A DNA stretch of 64,000 nucleotides from Pogonophryne albipinna. Taxonomy: Eukaryota; Chordata; Actinopteri; Perciformes; Artedidraconidae. Every line of letters starts with the position of its first letter. Position 1 is the stretch's first letter. The stretch covers positions 31,677,071 to 31,741,070 of the forward strand of contig CM053257.1 of NCBI GenBank assembly GCA_028583405.1, read 5' to 3'. The notes under the pieces are model-generated. The model was not told the origin of the DNA and did not search any database. It saw nothing but the letters and a program-made list of their open reading frames with translations. The translations under genes and the position numbers were made by a program. Shown one piece after another: positions 37,801 to 51,329 of this stretch.

Positions 37801-40800
37801 GCGAGGCTGCACATGTGTATCCTCCGGTCTTAACATCCCCACAATGCTTTGCGCACGGACCAATTTCCAAAATCTTTGGTGGAAATCGCACTCCATTTAA
37901 GGCGGGGCCTCTGAAATGACGCACACCTGCACACCAACGAAGGACGCCGGGCTCGGTAGAATTCCAAGGAGCCTGGACATTGGAACAGTCCTTCGGCGGG
38001 ACTCGATGACCTAGCATCCTTGAAATAGTGGCTCTGGAGCATCCTTCCTTGACATTGAGAAACACCCTGTGTGTGTGGATCCAGATCAGGGTTAATATCG
38101 AAAACTAAAACTGATACTAAAGACTTAAGGTTTTCTAACCCCCACTCACTCAATAAAAAAACAATTATACACAAAAAATTAAAATATTGTTTTTTTAACA
38201 ATAATTAAAAGAAGACAGCATGAATGTTGTCAACCCTCTTCACATTGAACCACTTAAATTAAATGCCATTTAAAAGTTAAACCAAATCTATTTATTTACA
38301 GTAGTATGTGATACTTCTGAGACATTGTAACCTGGCCCTAATAAAAATAAATAAAACATTTGAATTGATATATTAATGATTTTGATCTGTTTTTTTTTTG
38401 CACTTTTATTATCATTACACTACAGGTACTATGTAACAAAATGGTTTCTCTGCATTTGACCCATCCTAGTGTTAGGAGCAGTGGGCTGCCATTATGAACG
38501 GCGCCCGGGGAGCAGTGTAGGGAACGGTGCCTTGCTCAGGGACACCTCGGTAGCACTTGGTCTTGCCGGGACTTGAACTGGTGACCTTTCAGTTGCCAAG
38601 CCAGCACCATTAGCTGTTAGCTCAAATCTGGCGTATTTCCTCCTACCGAGATTAACGTTGTTTGTGCATTGTTTAATAAAGACACAAAGTCAAAACTGAA
38701 ACTAAAATAAAACTAGCAAACGCATTAACTAAACGTAAATACATTTAAATCAAAACAAATGTTATAGTTCCAAACATATATCCTTGTTTTGTAAATATTA
38801 ATTGTTGTGTTTTTATTGCACATTTAAAAATGTGTCTTTGATTGAGTATATATATATTTATATGTTTCCACATTTTTGTTTTTATATTCGGGATAGTGGG
38901 AAACGGTATTTCGATCTCTCCGTCTGTACATAATAAAGTTGACTTTGACTTTGTTGGAGATACCTGATGGAAGATGAGCGCCTGGCTGATGTAGCCCCAG
39001 CTGCTGGTGGGCGATTTGTAGTGGAGGAAGAGCAGCAGCAGCAGCAGGAGCACGATGCTGCCTGACGAGTACATGGGGTTAATGACGAACATCATCACCA
39101 AGCAGCTCATGATGCCCAGCAGGCAGGTGTGCCACGAGAACAGCTGGAAGGTGGGTCTGTTGAACACAGAGGCAAAACACTGAGGTCGCCAGACACATCG
39201 AAAACAGAAGCAGAGAGAGACGATAAACATGACTTTACTGTACAATAATATATATCAGGGATGGGCAACTTTGAGGATAGGGAGGGCCACAAACAAATTT
39301 TCCTCGCTACCAGAGGGCCACTTAATATATAACGGTTATAAATCCATGTGAGAATGATTGGGTTGTTAATGTGTATATTGTTAAAGGGGACCTATTATGT
39401 CCATTATCAGGTTCATTTTGTGCCTCTACTGTATCATGTAACCCTTTGCGGATCATTAACATGCACAAAGACCTACTGTATATATTTGGTACATAGAAAA
39501 TCCCCAAAAGCACAATATGGCCCCTTTAAGAACCACATCTGTCTTTAAATTGTGGTTCTTTTAACCTTTAAAAAGATGAAAACTTATGCTACTACCATTT
39601 CTTTTTCTTAAAGGGGACCTATCATGCAAAATGCACTTTGTGATGTCTTTTATACATAAATATGTGTTCCCGGTGCGTCAGGGAACTCACGCAGCATCAG
39701 AAAATAAAACCCTCTCTCTTTTCCTCCGTACCCAAATCTCTAAAAATGGGGCTACAACGGAGCTGATCCAGATTTGCGTCCGATATGACGTAATATCGGA
39801 AATGTAGGCTGGCTTTACACCCACGGCCCAATCAGAAACGTTGCTATCAGAAACAATGCCCGACTGTTTTGGACGTAATATGGTCGGTGTTTACATTAGC
39901 ATCGCTAACACTCAGAGCTAACCTGTACTGGAGAGCATGTGTGTGAAGAAGCAGGAAATAAAAAGGAACTCACCTTGTGGTATAACCAGCAAGAGAGAAA
40001 GCCTTTGAGCTCCATACTGTTTCAGAAATAATCCTTGATAATCCATGATATGGCGTTTCATCACGGCAGTATTTAGTTTAGACAGTAGCTACCGGGTCCC
40101 ACATGAGCTCAGACCCCTCCTATTTTTTTAATCTTTTTTTTTTTTTTTTAAAGCTTTATACCCAAAATCTGTGAAATGGAGGGAAATGAGGCACGGCTAG
40201 AATGGGTGATCTGTTTGGTATTTTGAGCAAAACCCTTCATAGACATGTTTTTTATATATTTTTATATATCTGAGACCCATGCTATTGTCTAAAAATAGCA
40301 TGATAGGTGACATTTAAGTGTCTCTATGGTGCTATGAATATGTAACATTTTCTGAACTAATATCCTAAAATATATTCTTATTTTAGCATTAAATGTGGAT
40401 ATATTACTTCCTCACCACCTGTTTTTGTGTACAATTAAAAAAAATAAAAATCTATTCTGAAAATGTAACTACACCACTAGATTCAATAACAGGATGTTGA
40501 TATAAAATTGCATTTACTTTCTTCTAATAGTGATTGATCTTTAATTACCTGAAATTCGGTGCAGACGCCCACTCAAGAGCCAGGCAGGCCAGGTCAACGG
40601 CAGCGTAGGCAAGCAGATAGAAAACAGTCACCAGGCTCGCTACAGCATTGAGCTGACCTGCAAACACTACACACTGAAACACAAACACACACACAAACAC
40701 AGATTAGGACACCAGTGGTAACTTTGAAAAACAACTACACAGCACACTGGAAAGCACCCACAATCCCAACATTTAACGAATGGAAGGCTCTGATGAGTGA

Positions 40801-43800
40801 AACAGCATCATGTGAGGTTATGTTGGTAAGAATGAGGGGTAGAGGTGGATCTAGGAAATAGGGATTACTTTGTGGAATACCTGACTAACTAGTAGCCTGA
40901 CTGTACTCTCACAAAAGGGCCTTTGTACAATTATTCTAATCAAGCATCATTTGTTGTTATTATTTTTATTTTATGATCGCTGTAGCGTCTGAATGATCTT
41001 ACACCTTTGTATTGTTCGGTTTTCTTTTAACCAGGAACACTTAACCTGTTAGGCCCCATGCCTGTTTTTCAGGTTTCAGGCTCGAAAATGACATTCCCAG
41101 AACAAATGACCACATCTTCCCTTCTAAAAGGGTTAAATTAATAATCTTTTTTCTCAAAGTAATGATAAACCTGTGAGTTGGATGTAGAAAAGTCAGAATC
41201 AATATAGATGTTTTTTATTTTAAAGAAAATTCAGATTGCACATGGTAAAAAACTGTAAATTATAGTGTCCGTCCAAAAAGTATTTTGTACTTGAAAACCA
41301 GGGGCGTCGCCTGGACCTGAAAACATTCGGGGCTTAGCCCACAGTGGCGGCGGCCGCGGCGCTACAGTGGAATTTTCTACTGCAACACTCCCCACACGCA
41401 CACACAGTACACCCGCGACTGTTACAATGAAGGCTCGATAATCAGCTCATGGCATATAGGCAGGGGTAAAGTGCTATTTTTATGAGTGGGGGGCGAACCT
41501 CACCTCCTCTAGGGGGGTCTGGGGGGTCTGGTGCGCACCAGAGAAGCGGACTATTAGGTGTGAATGCAAGACTAAAGTGAACTATCTAAACACTTAGAGA
41601 GTCCTTGAGCTCACCTGAGTCTCTCAGTCTGAGAGGAGAGGACCCTCCTCCAGCTTGTTGTGGAACAAACAGATCCTTATGTCCGTTAGTGCAGCTAGCT
41701 AACCAGATGCTAACAACACGGTCCCTGCTGGCACCGGTCCCTCTCTCTCTCTCTCCCTCTATCACACTAAATGCGCTATTGCCACACATACAGAGCCGAG
41801 CTTGAATGACACAAGCACACGTTTATTTCCATGCAACTCTCTGATTGGTCTGGTGTCATGCCTCTGTTGCATTCACTGAACACGGGAAATTACATTCCTA
41901 CCGTCCTCTCTTGTGTCATGATGAAGTTCACGTAAAGCATGTATCAATGTATTATATTATTGAGGGAGAATTGTCCGGGGCTACAGAAAAAACATTCGGG
42001 GCTAATGCCCAGGCCAGGCGACGCCACTGGTGAAAACTAACCTTGGATGATGGGTTAGTAGACTAAAAGCTTTAGGAATCCAAAGTACAACATATAATAA
42101 GTACCCTGTATCAATATTGATGCAAAACAAGTGATATTTGACCTATTTAGACAGATTTAGCAAAAAAAAACTCTTCTGGGGCCATTTGGGTGGATTTTCC
42201 TTATCGCTGGCCCCCCTTGCTCGATTTTGACATGCGACATCTCTTCCTGACCGTTAGAGCCAATAGAATCCAAGGGAAGTCGTCCCGCACACACTCATGT
42301 TAAAGAAAAAAGGTTGCGTCTTCGCGCATGCGAGCTTGCAGTAGAGGGGAGAAATATCCCTGCTCTGATATCAAGCAATGGAAAAGCTGTTTTATTGCTT
42401 ATGGATTATCAGAACATTTCAAAGGGGACACAGTCACATTGGATATTAACCTATGGATTAACTACAGCATCGTTTTTATCGTTTTAATGCCATTGAAGAC
42501 CAGTTTTGACCAGACGAAGGTATGCCGTTTTGGGCTACCTAGCGCCACATGTTTTGATGTACGTTTTTGTTGATAACGAGTTTGTATCTTTCAGTGTTGA
42601 GGTGGGCACCGTTAGATTCTGTGTCTCCTTGCGATCATAAACGATGTGTTGGATGTGCACCTAGGATAAGTAATAAGGGAGCTAGGAGTGATTTTCGGTG
42701 CAGTAATAGGTTAGCATTTTTCGCTCTGGGCTAATTCAGAGGGTCAATGTTAGCATTGTGTGTTTTAAAAAAAAAAAAATGAAAAAGATCAGTTAAATTA
42801 GTTTTTTTCCATTATATGGATATAAAATATTCATAGTTTATTAAATATTAAGGTTCCTTAGACGTTGTTTCCAGCAAATGATGTGGTTTCGACCCCCGGA
42901 ACCAGGTCCGTGGGGCTTAACCAGGTGAGATTTTTAAAATGGGGGGGACGCAACTGAGAGAAATTATTTTCACGATATTTACTTACCATTTGTTTTACTA
43001 TGTGTTTTACAATCACAAGTAACATTAACCGTAAGCTCAAATATGAACTGTTTCAAGATCAAATATAATACAATGTAAGTAGCCTATGTATTTTTTTTAA
43101 TATATTTAAAAAAAAAAAATGTTGGGGCCCCAATGGCATTGACCAGTTCACGCAGTCTTCAAAGTAACCAAGCAACCTAAATTAATTTGTAATTTGTCTG
43201 TCCAATGACCTTTCATGTCATATGATACCTTGCGTGACGAGCGAACCGTTTAATCAACCTGTACTGTACTGTAGCTAGCAGCAGCAAGTTCGGCAGCATT
43301 ATAAAAAATGTAATAGCTTGCATTTATAATGTACAGCAAACCAAAGCACAAGAGCGGCGCTCAAAAGAGAAAGGACGAGAGAGTGTATTTCCGTGTGTGT
43401 GAGCGCATCAGCGTGCGCTTATGTTTGGGGCGATGGGGGGGCCAAAACAATATTTGGTCCGGGGCCAATCACAACCTTGTTACGCCACTGGAGCTATGTA
43501 CCATGTATGTTCATAAATAAAAACTTTAATAACAAAATAAAAAAACTACACAGCAGGTCACAAACTCACCTGTGCGAGTCCCCAGGTGTACAACACGGCC
43601 ACCCAGGGATTCCCCGAGCTCGATGTGATGGTAGCTGGAGCTAAAGGCAGACCTGAGAGGGAAACCATCAGCTGTTAGAAGACTGGAGAAGATGGATATT
43701 GTGACGGCCCTCTAGGCCTCAGACCCAATTCCCTGGTTAGCCACTCCCGCAATCAGGAGAGATTGCTGACACCTGATTTTGGTTGACTGCATAGTATGGG

Positions 43801-46800
43801 TGCCTGAGCAGTCAGTCTCTGGGTCCTTCTCAGGTCGATTAAATGGAATCCTTGCGTCCCTCACTTGCGTCGTTTCCCTGCGTTTAGTCCCTCCCACCAG
43901 GGAAGCATGGAGAGACGCAAGGAAACCACGAGAAGCAGGGAAATGAGTTTTAAGAGCAATGGGACGTCCTTTCCTCTGTAGCACCACGTGAAGTGACGTC
44001 CGTTTGTGATGACGCCGCACAGCTGTTCGTCTGACAGCAGCTCTGTCCCCGTTATTTTCACAAACACCCCCGCCTCTGTTAGTACACATTTACTGACACA
44101 AACATTTGTATCATCTGTTGTAGACCCAAATACATTAAATAAAATAAGAACTCATTCTCAAAAAAGATAAACGCCATTCTTAAAATATAAAACGAAAAAA
44201 GCGATCATGAAAATGTTTCCAATAAATGAATAAAACATTTTTTGACCACTTTGTTGTTCAGATATATCACATATTTGTAACTAAATGATACATGAATTGA
44301 AACAAAACATAGTATAGACTGAGGAGTGACTCTCGTGAGTTTCATGTATTTTCTTCACTCCGCTGGGAAACTGCTCTCATGTCAAGAAGCATCAGATCAG
44401 TGCATGCCCTGCATCGTCCAATCAGTGAGCGATACACAGTAAGGGGGCGGGGCGAGTGTCTGTAGATTTCATCGGAGGATGGTCTGGTGGTTCCTCGATT
44501 ATCGCTCCTCCATTATCGCTCCTCGCTCCTCGATCCTCAGTCCTCCGGCAGAAATAAGAGCCATGGGACGGTACTCAAGATGGCGCAGACAAATCAACTT
44601 CCGGTAATACCGAGGACCGAGGAAATTAAAATAATCGACCTGAGAAGGACCCTCTCTCTATCCTCTTGGGTTGCTTGGCTCTACTGGATCTTGGTTTGTT
44701 TGTCTTTGCTTTATATACTGATGCAGTGTGTAGTACACACCCACACACTTCACACATTACTGATTAACTGACTTCTTAGTTTCTTTAAATGAATGTACTT
44801 TAATTGGATATGAATCATGTGTAGTCTCCTTCTTTTGTCCGTCCTTGAGCCAGGGCGTGACAAAATAAGTTTAGGAAAATATGGATACATTTCCCAATCG
44901 TTCCTGATTAAACTTTTGCATTTTGGAGGTGTCCCAACACTGGACGGGTTGTCGCGGGGAGGAGGTGCTGCCGTACTGACATTTATTGTTTATTATTGAC
45001 ATAAATAATAAACAATAAATGTTTGTCTGTTTGTCTTCTGTCTGTGTGGGATTTTGTTTGCCCTGGTGTTAAGCAGTATTTACATTGTTACTCTACCTAT
45101 TTTTCTATAAAGTGAAGATGTGTTTACCTACTTTTGATACATGCTCTGATAGAACAACTGTATGCTGTTGAAAAAACTCAATAAACAAAGTAAAAAAAAC
45201 GGATATATAGAACTCCCTTCCCAGTCAAATCTGAAAGGCCAACCCTCTTGAATCCTTAAAAAATAAATCTCTCAAAACTCACTTATTCACCCTAGCTGAT
45301 CAACAACCCACTTTACTCGCACTTGGATTTGGACTACTGCTTGTTTGTACTGTTTCTGATTTTATGTAAAGTGTCTTTGAGGACCAGGAAAAGCGCTTTA
45401 AAAATCAAATGTATTATTATAATAATATATATATAGAGAGTACCACCTCTGCACAACTGATGGTCTCAAACACATTAAGAAGGAAAGTAATTCCACAAAT
45501 GGACTCTTGACAAGGCACACGTGTTCATTGAAAACCATTCCAGGTGACGACCTCATGAAGCTGACAGAGAACCCAAGAGTGTGCAAAGCTGTCATCAAGG
45601 CAAAGGGGACAACTTTGAAGAATCTAAAATAAAAATCATATTCTGGATTTTTTTAACACTTTTTTACTAGATAATTCCATATGTGTTCTTTTATAGTTTT
45701 GATGTCTTCAGTATTAATCTACAATGTAGAAACAAATAGAGATGTGAAGGTGTATCCAAACTGGAAGTGTATATGGTGAGAAACACCTACCAAAGAGCTG
45801 ATCCAGAGCGAGAGCGTGGAGGATGCGGGACGCCCCGATCATGGAGCACATCGCCGCTGAAAGAGAGGCGCAGTATATCCCAACGGTGACTAACGGAGAC
45901 CAGATGCTAATCCTCTGGAGGAACCCATAATCCTGGATCAGCAGGGTCCTAAAGAGGAAACAAACGTCTGCTTATTTGATTGTTGACCTCTTTTTAATGC
46001 ATCTGATTTAGGAGTAACGGATTACATGCAACGGTATTAAGGATACAGAAAAAAAGTTACATTAGAAAATACTAGTGCTGTCAAAATTATCGCGTTAACG
46101 GCGGTAATTATTATTTTTTTTAAATATTTAACGCATGTGCAGAATGGCCCGCCCCATACGTGCCACCAGTGGCAGCGCCAGGTTATGGCTGGGGTAGGCT
46201 ACACCCATACCAAGAAATGGCTTAGCCCCATCATGAAAAATGATGTTAAAGTAAGCAAAATAAAGTCCGCCAACTCGCGTGGAGTAAATTGCACAGACAG
46301 CAGTTAGTAAGATTGATTTCCGTAGCCACTTGTCTGGAAATACCGAAGACCAGAAACGGTTTTGAAAACTTTTGTCACGTAGTGATCGTCTTCTCAATAG
46401 AACATCTTTGATAATGTCGGTGTTGTTGCAGGAAGTCCCGACGGAGAATACTTTTGCTGTAGTACAGGGGTGCACATAACTGGTACGCAGGTTATGTGCG
46501 TAATCTGAAACTTGTGTCACAAAGCGCATTTGCGTACCGACGTACTTGTGAAGCTTTTCCAGAAGGCGGTTAGATCACCGGACGACAGAGTCGGTCTCCG
46601 TGTGCACAGACAGGGCTGCTGTTAACGTCGGTCTGTACAACGGAACTGTGCCAAAACTACGCCAACCGGCTGCGGAGGGAGACTCTCTCCCCCCTTCACT
46701 GGAGAACTGCGCTAAAACAGCTGATCACAACGTTCACACTCTGTGGTCACGAAGTACTCCACTAGCCCCCCCGTCGACTTTCCTGAAGTACTCCCCCGTT

Positions 46801-49800
46801 GATAGAAATCAACACGTAATGAATTAAGACCCCACGGTTTGATGATTGATAGGTGTGTGGGCTGTCTTTCATTTTGACACGCAGAAAAATGTTATAATAA
46901 ACATACTGTATGTTAAATGGATATATCCGCCTTCTTTCATTTATCTTTCCATTCCCACAACAATATACATAAAGAAATGGCATATTTTGGACATAGTTCG
47001 AATGGTGATTAATCATGATTAATTAATTTTTAAGCTGTGATTAATCTGATTACATTTTTTAATCGTTTGACAGCCCTAGAAAATACATAATCAGATAACT
47101 GTTATATTTCAAAGAAATTGGGGATTACTATCCGTACTACAAACTAAAAACAGCATGTAGTGTTTGTTGTAAAAGGAGCACATTGTATTTCTCCTTTGTT
47201 AGCTGTACTGTTCTGTAGGGTAATATTTTAAGTGTGAATCTATACGCCTACTTCCTGAATCTGCTATATGGTTTTTTATTTGGTTCATTTGTTCTGTTTT
47301 TTATTCAGTAGGTGAACCTATATGTTCATTAAATAGTGTGTGTGGGCTTAACGGTGTGTATTAAACCAAAACGTCAAATTTTCTTGTCAGCTCAGATTTT
47401 ATTTCTGCTTTTTTAAACTGTAGTATGTGCTCATGTGTTTCATTGTTGGTGTGTAGGCTACTGCCTGAATATGCTGAATTAAAGGCAGGTTTTCCTATAA
47501 ATACAATTGTTTTTGATTATTGGTTTCTTCTTTACTAAGGTCACATTGCTCTGTTGTCTTACATGGGTGGGGTAGGTAATTTTGGAGAAACCAGCTCGAG
47601 TGCGCAAGAATTTCAAAATACACAGCCGGAAAAGATCTGCCACTTCCTTACAGAGCCCCTCCTCCAACACACACGAACGCGCACATGACCAATGAGGGCA
47701 CGAGATAAGTTTGTGCACAGATGGAAGGCTGACAGGCAGGTTGGCCATCCAGTTATTTTAGCCGGGCCGGCTCGGATGATTGGTCATGATTGGTCGTGCT
47801 TTTTACAGCGCCACGGCTTCCACAGATGACATTTTTTATGGATTTTTTGTCAAAGCACTTCAGATATGCATTGCTATCGGGATGTTAAGAGCATTCCATG
47901 GAATATAACAAAAAGTGAATTTCGAGCCGGTTTCTTAAACTTACCTACCCCACCTTTAAGTACAAAATCACAAGTAATTGTAATGGAGTATATTTAAAAA
48001 TGTACCCTCCCAACCCAGTTCAGACATTATTATGAAGCACTTCAGACCTGTCACAGGTGGCGCCCACCAGGAGGAAGAGGAGGACGTAGACTGCAAAGGT
48101 GTAGAAGACGGCCACGATGGTGCCTTTAGGGATGGAGATACTCGGAGTCTTCAGGTCTCCTACAGAAAAACATGCAGAGTGAGAACAAACATCAGGGTTT
48201 GCACGATAGTGTGTGCAATGCATGGTTACTGAGTTGTGATTGTGGTAGACATATTGATTTGTAATGGTCTTGGCCCTCATTTATCAGATATGTTTTTAAC
48301 ATTTGAACCCTCTAGTACCCCCAGGTCTTTATGTGCTGGCCTTTGAATTATATTTTGAAACAACAGAGGGAGGTTAGAGTTGTTGTTGTTTATTAATAGT
48401 TTATGTTTCTGGTTTGTGAAGCACTTTGTTTGAGCTTTTGTGAATAAAAAGTGCGACTTTTCTGCATGAAAAATAACTCCATTGTTTGTCAATTGACAAG
48501 TCAAATTATTGCAGCTCTACATATAATCCTAAAAGGTAAAGGAAGCGTTTTGATAATGGAAAAGAACTCCAGCTAAATTCCACCTGGGGCAATTGCAGCG
48601 TTCAGTCTCCAATGTGATTAAACTTCGAAGATAACACCAAGCTTATACCTGACATGTTGGCTCCGGCCATAATCCCGGTGCAGCAGGTGAACATGACGGC
48701 AAACACGGTGGAAAAGGACATGACAGAGTTGGTGCTGTAGTCCAAAGAGTAACCAGCTGCAGTCGGAAACAAAAAGAGGAACAACAGTGAAACCTTTAAT
48801 AGGTGCTTCTAAATGTAGCTTCAGTTGTGTTTGTAGTTTCACATCCTCAAAACCCACATGTATGTAGTGTTGTTTGCATTTTGTTGTTCTCTTTTATCCT
48901 TTCGCCTGTATCTACTTGTCTTTCATCCTTTCTTTCTAACTAATGCTGTTGATGTATTGTGATTTTAAAAAGGTGTCTATTATCATCTGGCCGGGGAAAA
49001 CAGCTGGAAATTAGCAATGCTGGCTAAAGCTGCCCCATTTACTGTTCTTTGTGACAGTTGATCAATGGGGACTGTCCACGACACTATAAACAAATAAACT
49101 AAACTAAACTTCACGGCCCAACACTCACAGCCCAGGTTGTTCCTCAGAGTCGTGACGCTGAAGCCCGTGTAGCTGGCGTTGTATCGGAGGGTCTCATTGC
49201 CAGATCCCTTGTGAGTGATGACGAAATCACGAGGTTTGACCGCCACAGAACTGATGAAAATGGACAGCAAGGACACAGTGACCAAGATCAGGATGACGAA
49301 GGAGGTGCGGGAGTAGATTTTGGCGCCAACCAGACACACGAGCAGACACAGCAGAAGAACCACTGAGGAGTACAGCACTCCATACCAGTAACCCTGAGGA
49401 AGCACCCGCACCCCCTGAGACACCGACGAGTCTATAACACAGGGAGAAGACAAACTGAGAATACTCACATTAAAAACTCAAGTCATAAAGGAAAAAGGTG
49501 GAGGAACAGAACCAAAAACATACCAGGATCAGAGCCGAATATGTCAAGTATCGCCTCCACAAGACCAAGAACGTATTCTCCACACGCACACACTTTGGCC
49601 AAGAAGAACATCAATCCGATGCTTCCTCCAAACTCCGGGCCCAGAGAGCGACTTATCATATCTGAGCACATTTAGTTAAGGTTGATGTTTCTACTAAATT
49701 TAAAAGGACATGTTATGCTAATTTCCAGGTTCATATTGGTATTTAGTGTCTCTACATGTCTCCATGCTTTAATGTTCAACAAGCTCTTTATTTTTCTCAT

Positions 49801-50709
49801 ACTGCCTGTGCTGCAGCACCTCTTTTCACCCTCTGTCTGAAACCAGAGCCCAGTCTGCTCTGATTGGTTAGCTGGCCGGCTCTGTTGGGATTGGTCCACC
49901 TTTTAGTAATGTCCTGCCCTTTAGCCTATCACGTACAATGTGTTTAAGCGCTTGCCAATAGAAGCACGTTACTATGCGAGGTCACTATGTTATGGAAGTA
50001 AACAAAGGAGCCCAATCGAGTCGTTTCAGGCAGCTATGGAACTTTGGGATTTCAGCCTTTGCAGACCATTTACATCCACACAAACCTATATAACACACTA
50101 CAGGAAAGGGGAAAGCCCAAAATGCATAATAAGGCCCTTTTAAGATTGATGTTTCACCTGAAATAAGTGAATCTGTTGGAAAAACATAACTAACACTCGT
50201 GAAAAAACAACCGTTGGGTCTCTAAGGATACAGTAGGCGCCACCACCTTGTATAGCGCCGTTGGTGGAAATGGCACAGATGGACAGTATTGTGAGAGATA
50301 TGATCGTGTACGCCACAATCACCATTAATAGACCCTGCAACAGCCCCGCGTGACCGACCACGAACCCTGCAGGAGAGATCACATCAGCGTTAGTCACCAC
50401 TGTACAGCACAATGACTCAGTTATATTGTGAGGCACTCATACAAACACCCACTGTCTACCACCCAAAACTGCTTTTTCAGATCTCTGCACACACACGCAT
50501 GATCGCTCACCGGTTCTCAGGAACAGCACAATACTGAACATGGAGAGGATGGTCGGCACCATCACCCCGAAAAAGGTGTTCAGTTTCCGCGGGTCTACTG
50601 TTGGCGCGCCAGAGCCGGATTCAGGGGTCGCGTCCGACTTCCCGCCGCATGCGGTCACCGCCAGACCGCAGACCCCCGAGGTCATCAGGGGGGTGCGTTC
50701 GTTTGACAT
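34860..50709 (-). CDS. slc12a9: Solute carrier family 12 member 9 (SLC12A9/CIP1), complete
   Basis: Thirteen coding exons, in order: 50709-50511, 50366-50232, 49661-49524, 49431-49129, 48756-48649, 48159-48048, 45948-45791, 43652-43570, 40673-40549, 39156-38964, 37595-37421, 36334-36188, 35692-34860. They join in frame with GT-AG introns into 2709 nt, 902 residues (human 914). Landmarks are [19 protein letters not shown] (TM1), [150 protein letters not shown] and the end [13 protein letters not shown]. The protein is a 12-TM cation-chloride-cotransporter-family member with a long cytosolic C-terminus; human CIP1 was described as binding and inhibiting NKCC1. Introns carry many transposons, but no exon is damaged. 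Confidence 0.96.
35985..36165 (+). repeat. Dispersed repeat B (retroposon-like 3' end)
   Basis: TTGTTGGAGGAACTCAGG, GAATTTCATTGCCATTT, TGCATATGACAATAA and TTGAATCTTGAATC follow the pattern at 7980-8115. It lies in the last slc12a9 intron. Confidence 0.5.
37661..38065. mobile_element. Foldback MITE, 405 bp
   Basis: The left arm GTGTTTCTCAATGTCGAGG..GGCTGCTCC and the right arm, ending GACATTGAGAAACAC, are inverted repeats of about 120-130 bp around a ~150-bp centre. Both arms contain CCACTATTTCAAGGATGCTA or its complement. The open frames in both strands are mirror images of each other. It lies in an slc12a9 intron. Confidence 0.85.
38430..38625 (+). repeat. Common teleost dispersed repeat
   Basis: TCTCTGCATTTGACCCATCC, GAGCAGTGGGCTGCCATTAT, GGCGCCCGGGGAGCAGTGTA and GACTTGAACTGGTGACC form a block frequently seen across fish genomes. 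I do not assign a class. Confidence 0.5.
39240..39330. repeat. hAT terminal fragment
   Basis: CAGGGATGGGCAACTTTGAG followed by GGGCCACA and AGAGGGCCAC resembles the end of a widespread hAT element. Only one end is present. Confidence 0.45.
39381..39529. mobile_element. Short MITE with TTAAAGGGGACC ends
   Basis: TTAAAGGGGACCTATTATG at the left and CAATATGGCCCCTTTAA at the right form an imperfect inverted pair around 149 bp. Confidence 0.6.
39608..40317. mobile_element. MITE with TTAAAGGGGACCTATCATG ends
   Basis: The left end TTAAAGGGGACCTATCATGC pairs with the right end GCATGATAGGTGACATTTAA over about 710 bp. Its ends resemble those of element C (29146-29636) and the small MITE before it, so these form one superfamily. 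Confidence 0.75.
41299..42029. mobile_element. hAT-like element with 8-bp target duplication
   Basis: The element starts CAGGGGCGTCGCCTGGACCT and ends AGGCCAGGCGACGCCACTG. Flanks TTGAAAAC (41291-41298) and GTGAAAAC (42030-42037) match at 7 of 8 positions. CATTCGGGGCTTAGCCC recurs near the right end as CATTCGGGGCTAATGCCC. It lacks a transposase. Confidence 0.8.
43080..43500 (+). pseudogene. hAT-like transposase N-terminal fragment
   Basis: An ATG at 43329 begins [18 protein letters not shown], the basic start seen in TTF-type hAT transposases, and then decays. The right side (CCTTGTTACGCCACTG, ending near 43492) looks like a hAT end. It lies in the intron before slc12a9 exon 8. Confidence 0.45.
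44340..45000. other. Intronic, no gene recognised
   Basis: A short run of ATTATCGCTCCTC units lies at 44498-44540. The open frames here show no domain and fall in an intron of slc12a9 on the other strand. Confidence 0.4.
45210..45425 (+). repeat. L2/CR1-type LINE 3' end
   Basis: A frame resembling the reverse-transcriptase end ([13 protein letters not shown]: AAAACTCACTTATTCACC) is followed by AAGTGTCTTTGAGGACCAGG, AAAAGCGCTTTAAAAATCAA and an ATT/TTA repeat. That is the standard 3' end of fish L2/CR1-like LINEs. Confidence 0.6.
45430..45780. mobile_element. Tc1/mariner-like fragment
   Basis: GTTCATTGAAAACCATTCCA, TTTTAACACTTTTTTACTAG, CATATGTGTTCTTTTATAG and ACAATGTAGAAACAAATAG resemble the 3' region of teleost Tc1 elements, ending near the GGTGTATCCAAACTG terminal motif. 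No transposase frame survives. Confidence 0.6.
46073..47078. mobile_element. DNA transposon, reverse copy of the element at 6296
   Basis: It runs from TAGTGCTGTCAAAATTATCG to ATCGTTTGACAGCCCTA. Internal blocks shared with the 6296-6954 copy include TAACGTCGGTCTGTACAACG and TGATAGAAATCAACACGTAA. The block 46341-46465 is also present inside the element at 2343-3820. This copy is longer than the 6.3-kb copy. Confidence 0.75.
47565..47959. mobile_element. TTAA-type MITE, copy 1
   Basis: GGGTGGGGTAGGTAATTTTG with GAAACCAGCTCGAG at one end and TTACCTACCCCACCTTTAA at the other. It is the reverse complement of the copy at 61144-61533, the left terminal bases being decayed. Confidence 0.75.
49703..50140 (+). 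repeat. Dispersed repeat A, long copy
   Basis: AAGGACATGTTATGCTAATT through CTGCTCTGATTGGTTAGC extends at the right with CATTTACATCCACACAAACC and ends AATGCATAATAAGGCCCTTTT. This is the most complete copy in the window, in slc12a9 intron 2. Confidence 0.65.
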
Positions 50710-51329
50710 GGTTGAGATGAGACTGCTTACCCTGTTACAAATAAATGAATGAGGACCGGTTTTAAACGGATGTGACTCAACTCCTCAAAGGCAAAGAATC
50801 TAACATGCTTGTTTTTCACATCACTGGATGGAAGAATTATCCTAAAACAGACACCCAGACAATTTTCTTATTATTAGACATATTTATGTTATTTGAGTAG
50901 ACCCCTTATCTTTTGTTTATGAGAGAATATATTACGTTTTTTGTAAGATGTGCATCTTATTTCATATCTATACTGTATTAGCACCAATTGAAGTTATTGC
51001 CTGTAACATTTTGACTTGAAAGTTTGTAAATGAAAGTTTGAAAAAAAAAAGACGTTTGTCATCATAAGGCCCCAGAAGAAAATGTATTACATAATGAATC
51101 TCCCATGATCAGGTCTCCTTTTCCCCTCATGGACAAAGTGAGACCATTTATTAGTCTCACAGAAAAGTATGTAAGTGTTACAAATAATCCTCAATGTATT
51201 TGTTTCAATTCAAATGTAGCAACAAGCCACAAAGAGACCCGTTTGCTTTCTCACACAAAGTTATGTTTTTAACCTTTACAGCACGTGAAAGCTTCCACCT
51301 TCATGTAAAACAAAGTGCTATTTTTAAAG

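Noticed and set aside
42328..42573. 81-codon frame
   Set aside because: No domain, no splice support and inside an slc12a9 intron; possibly old transposon sequence but I cannot show it.
48032..48232. Plus-strand frame in slc12a9
   Set aside because: Antisense shadow of slc12a9 exon 6, which has the expected [18 protein letters not shown] transmembrane reading.
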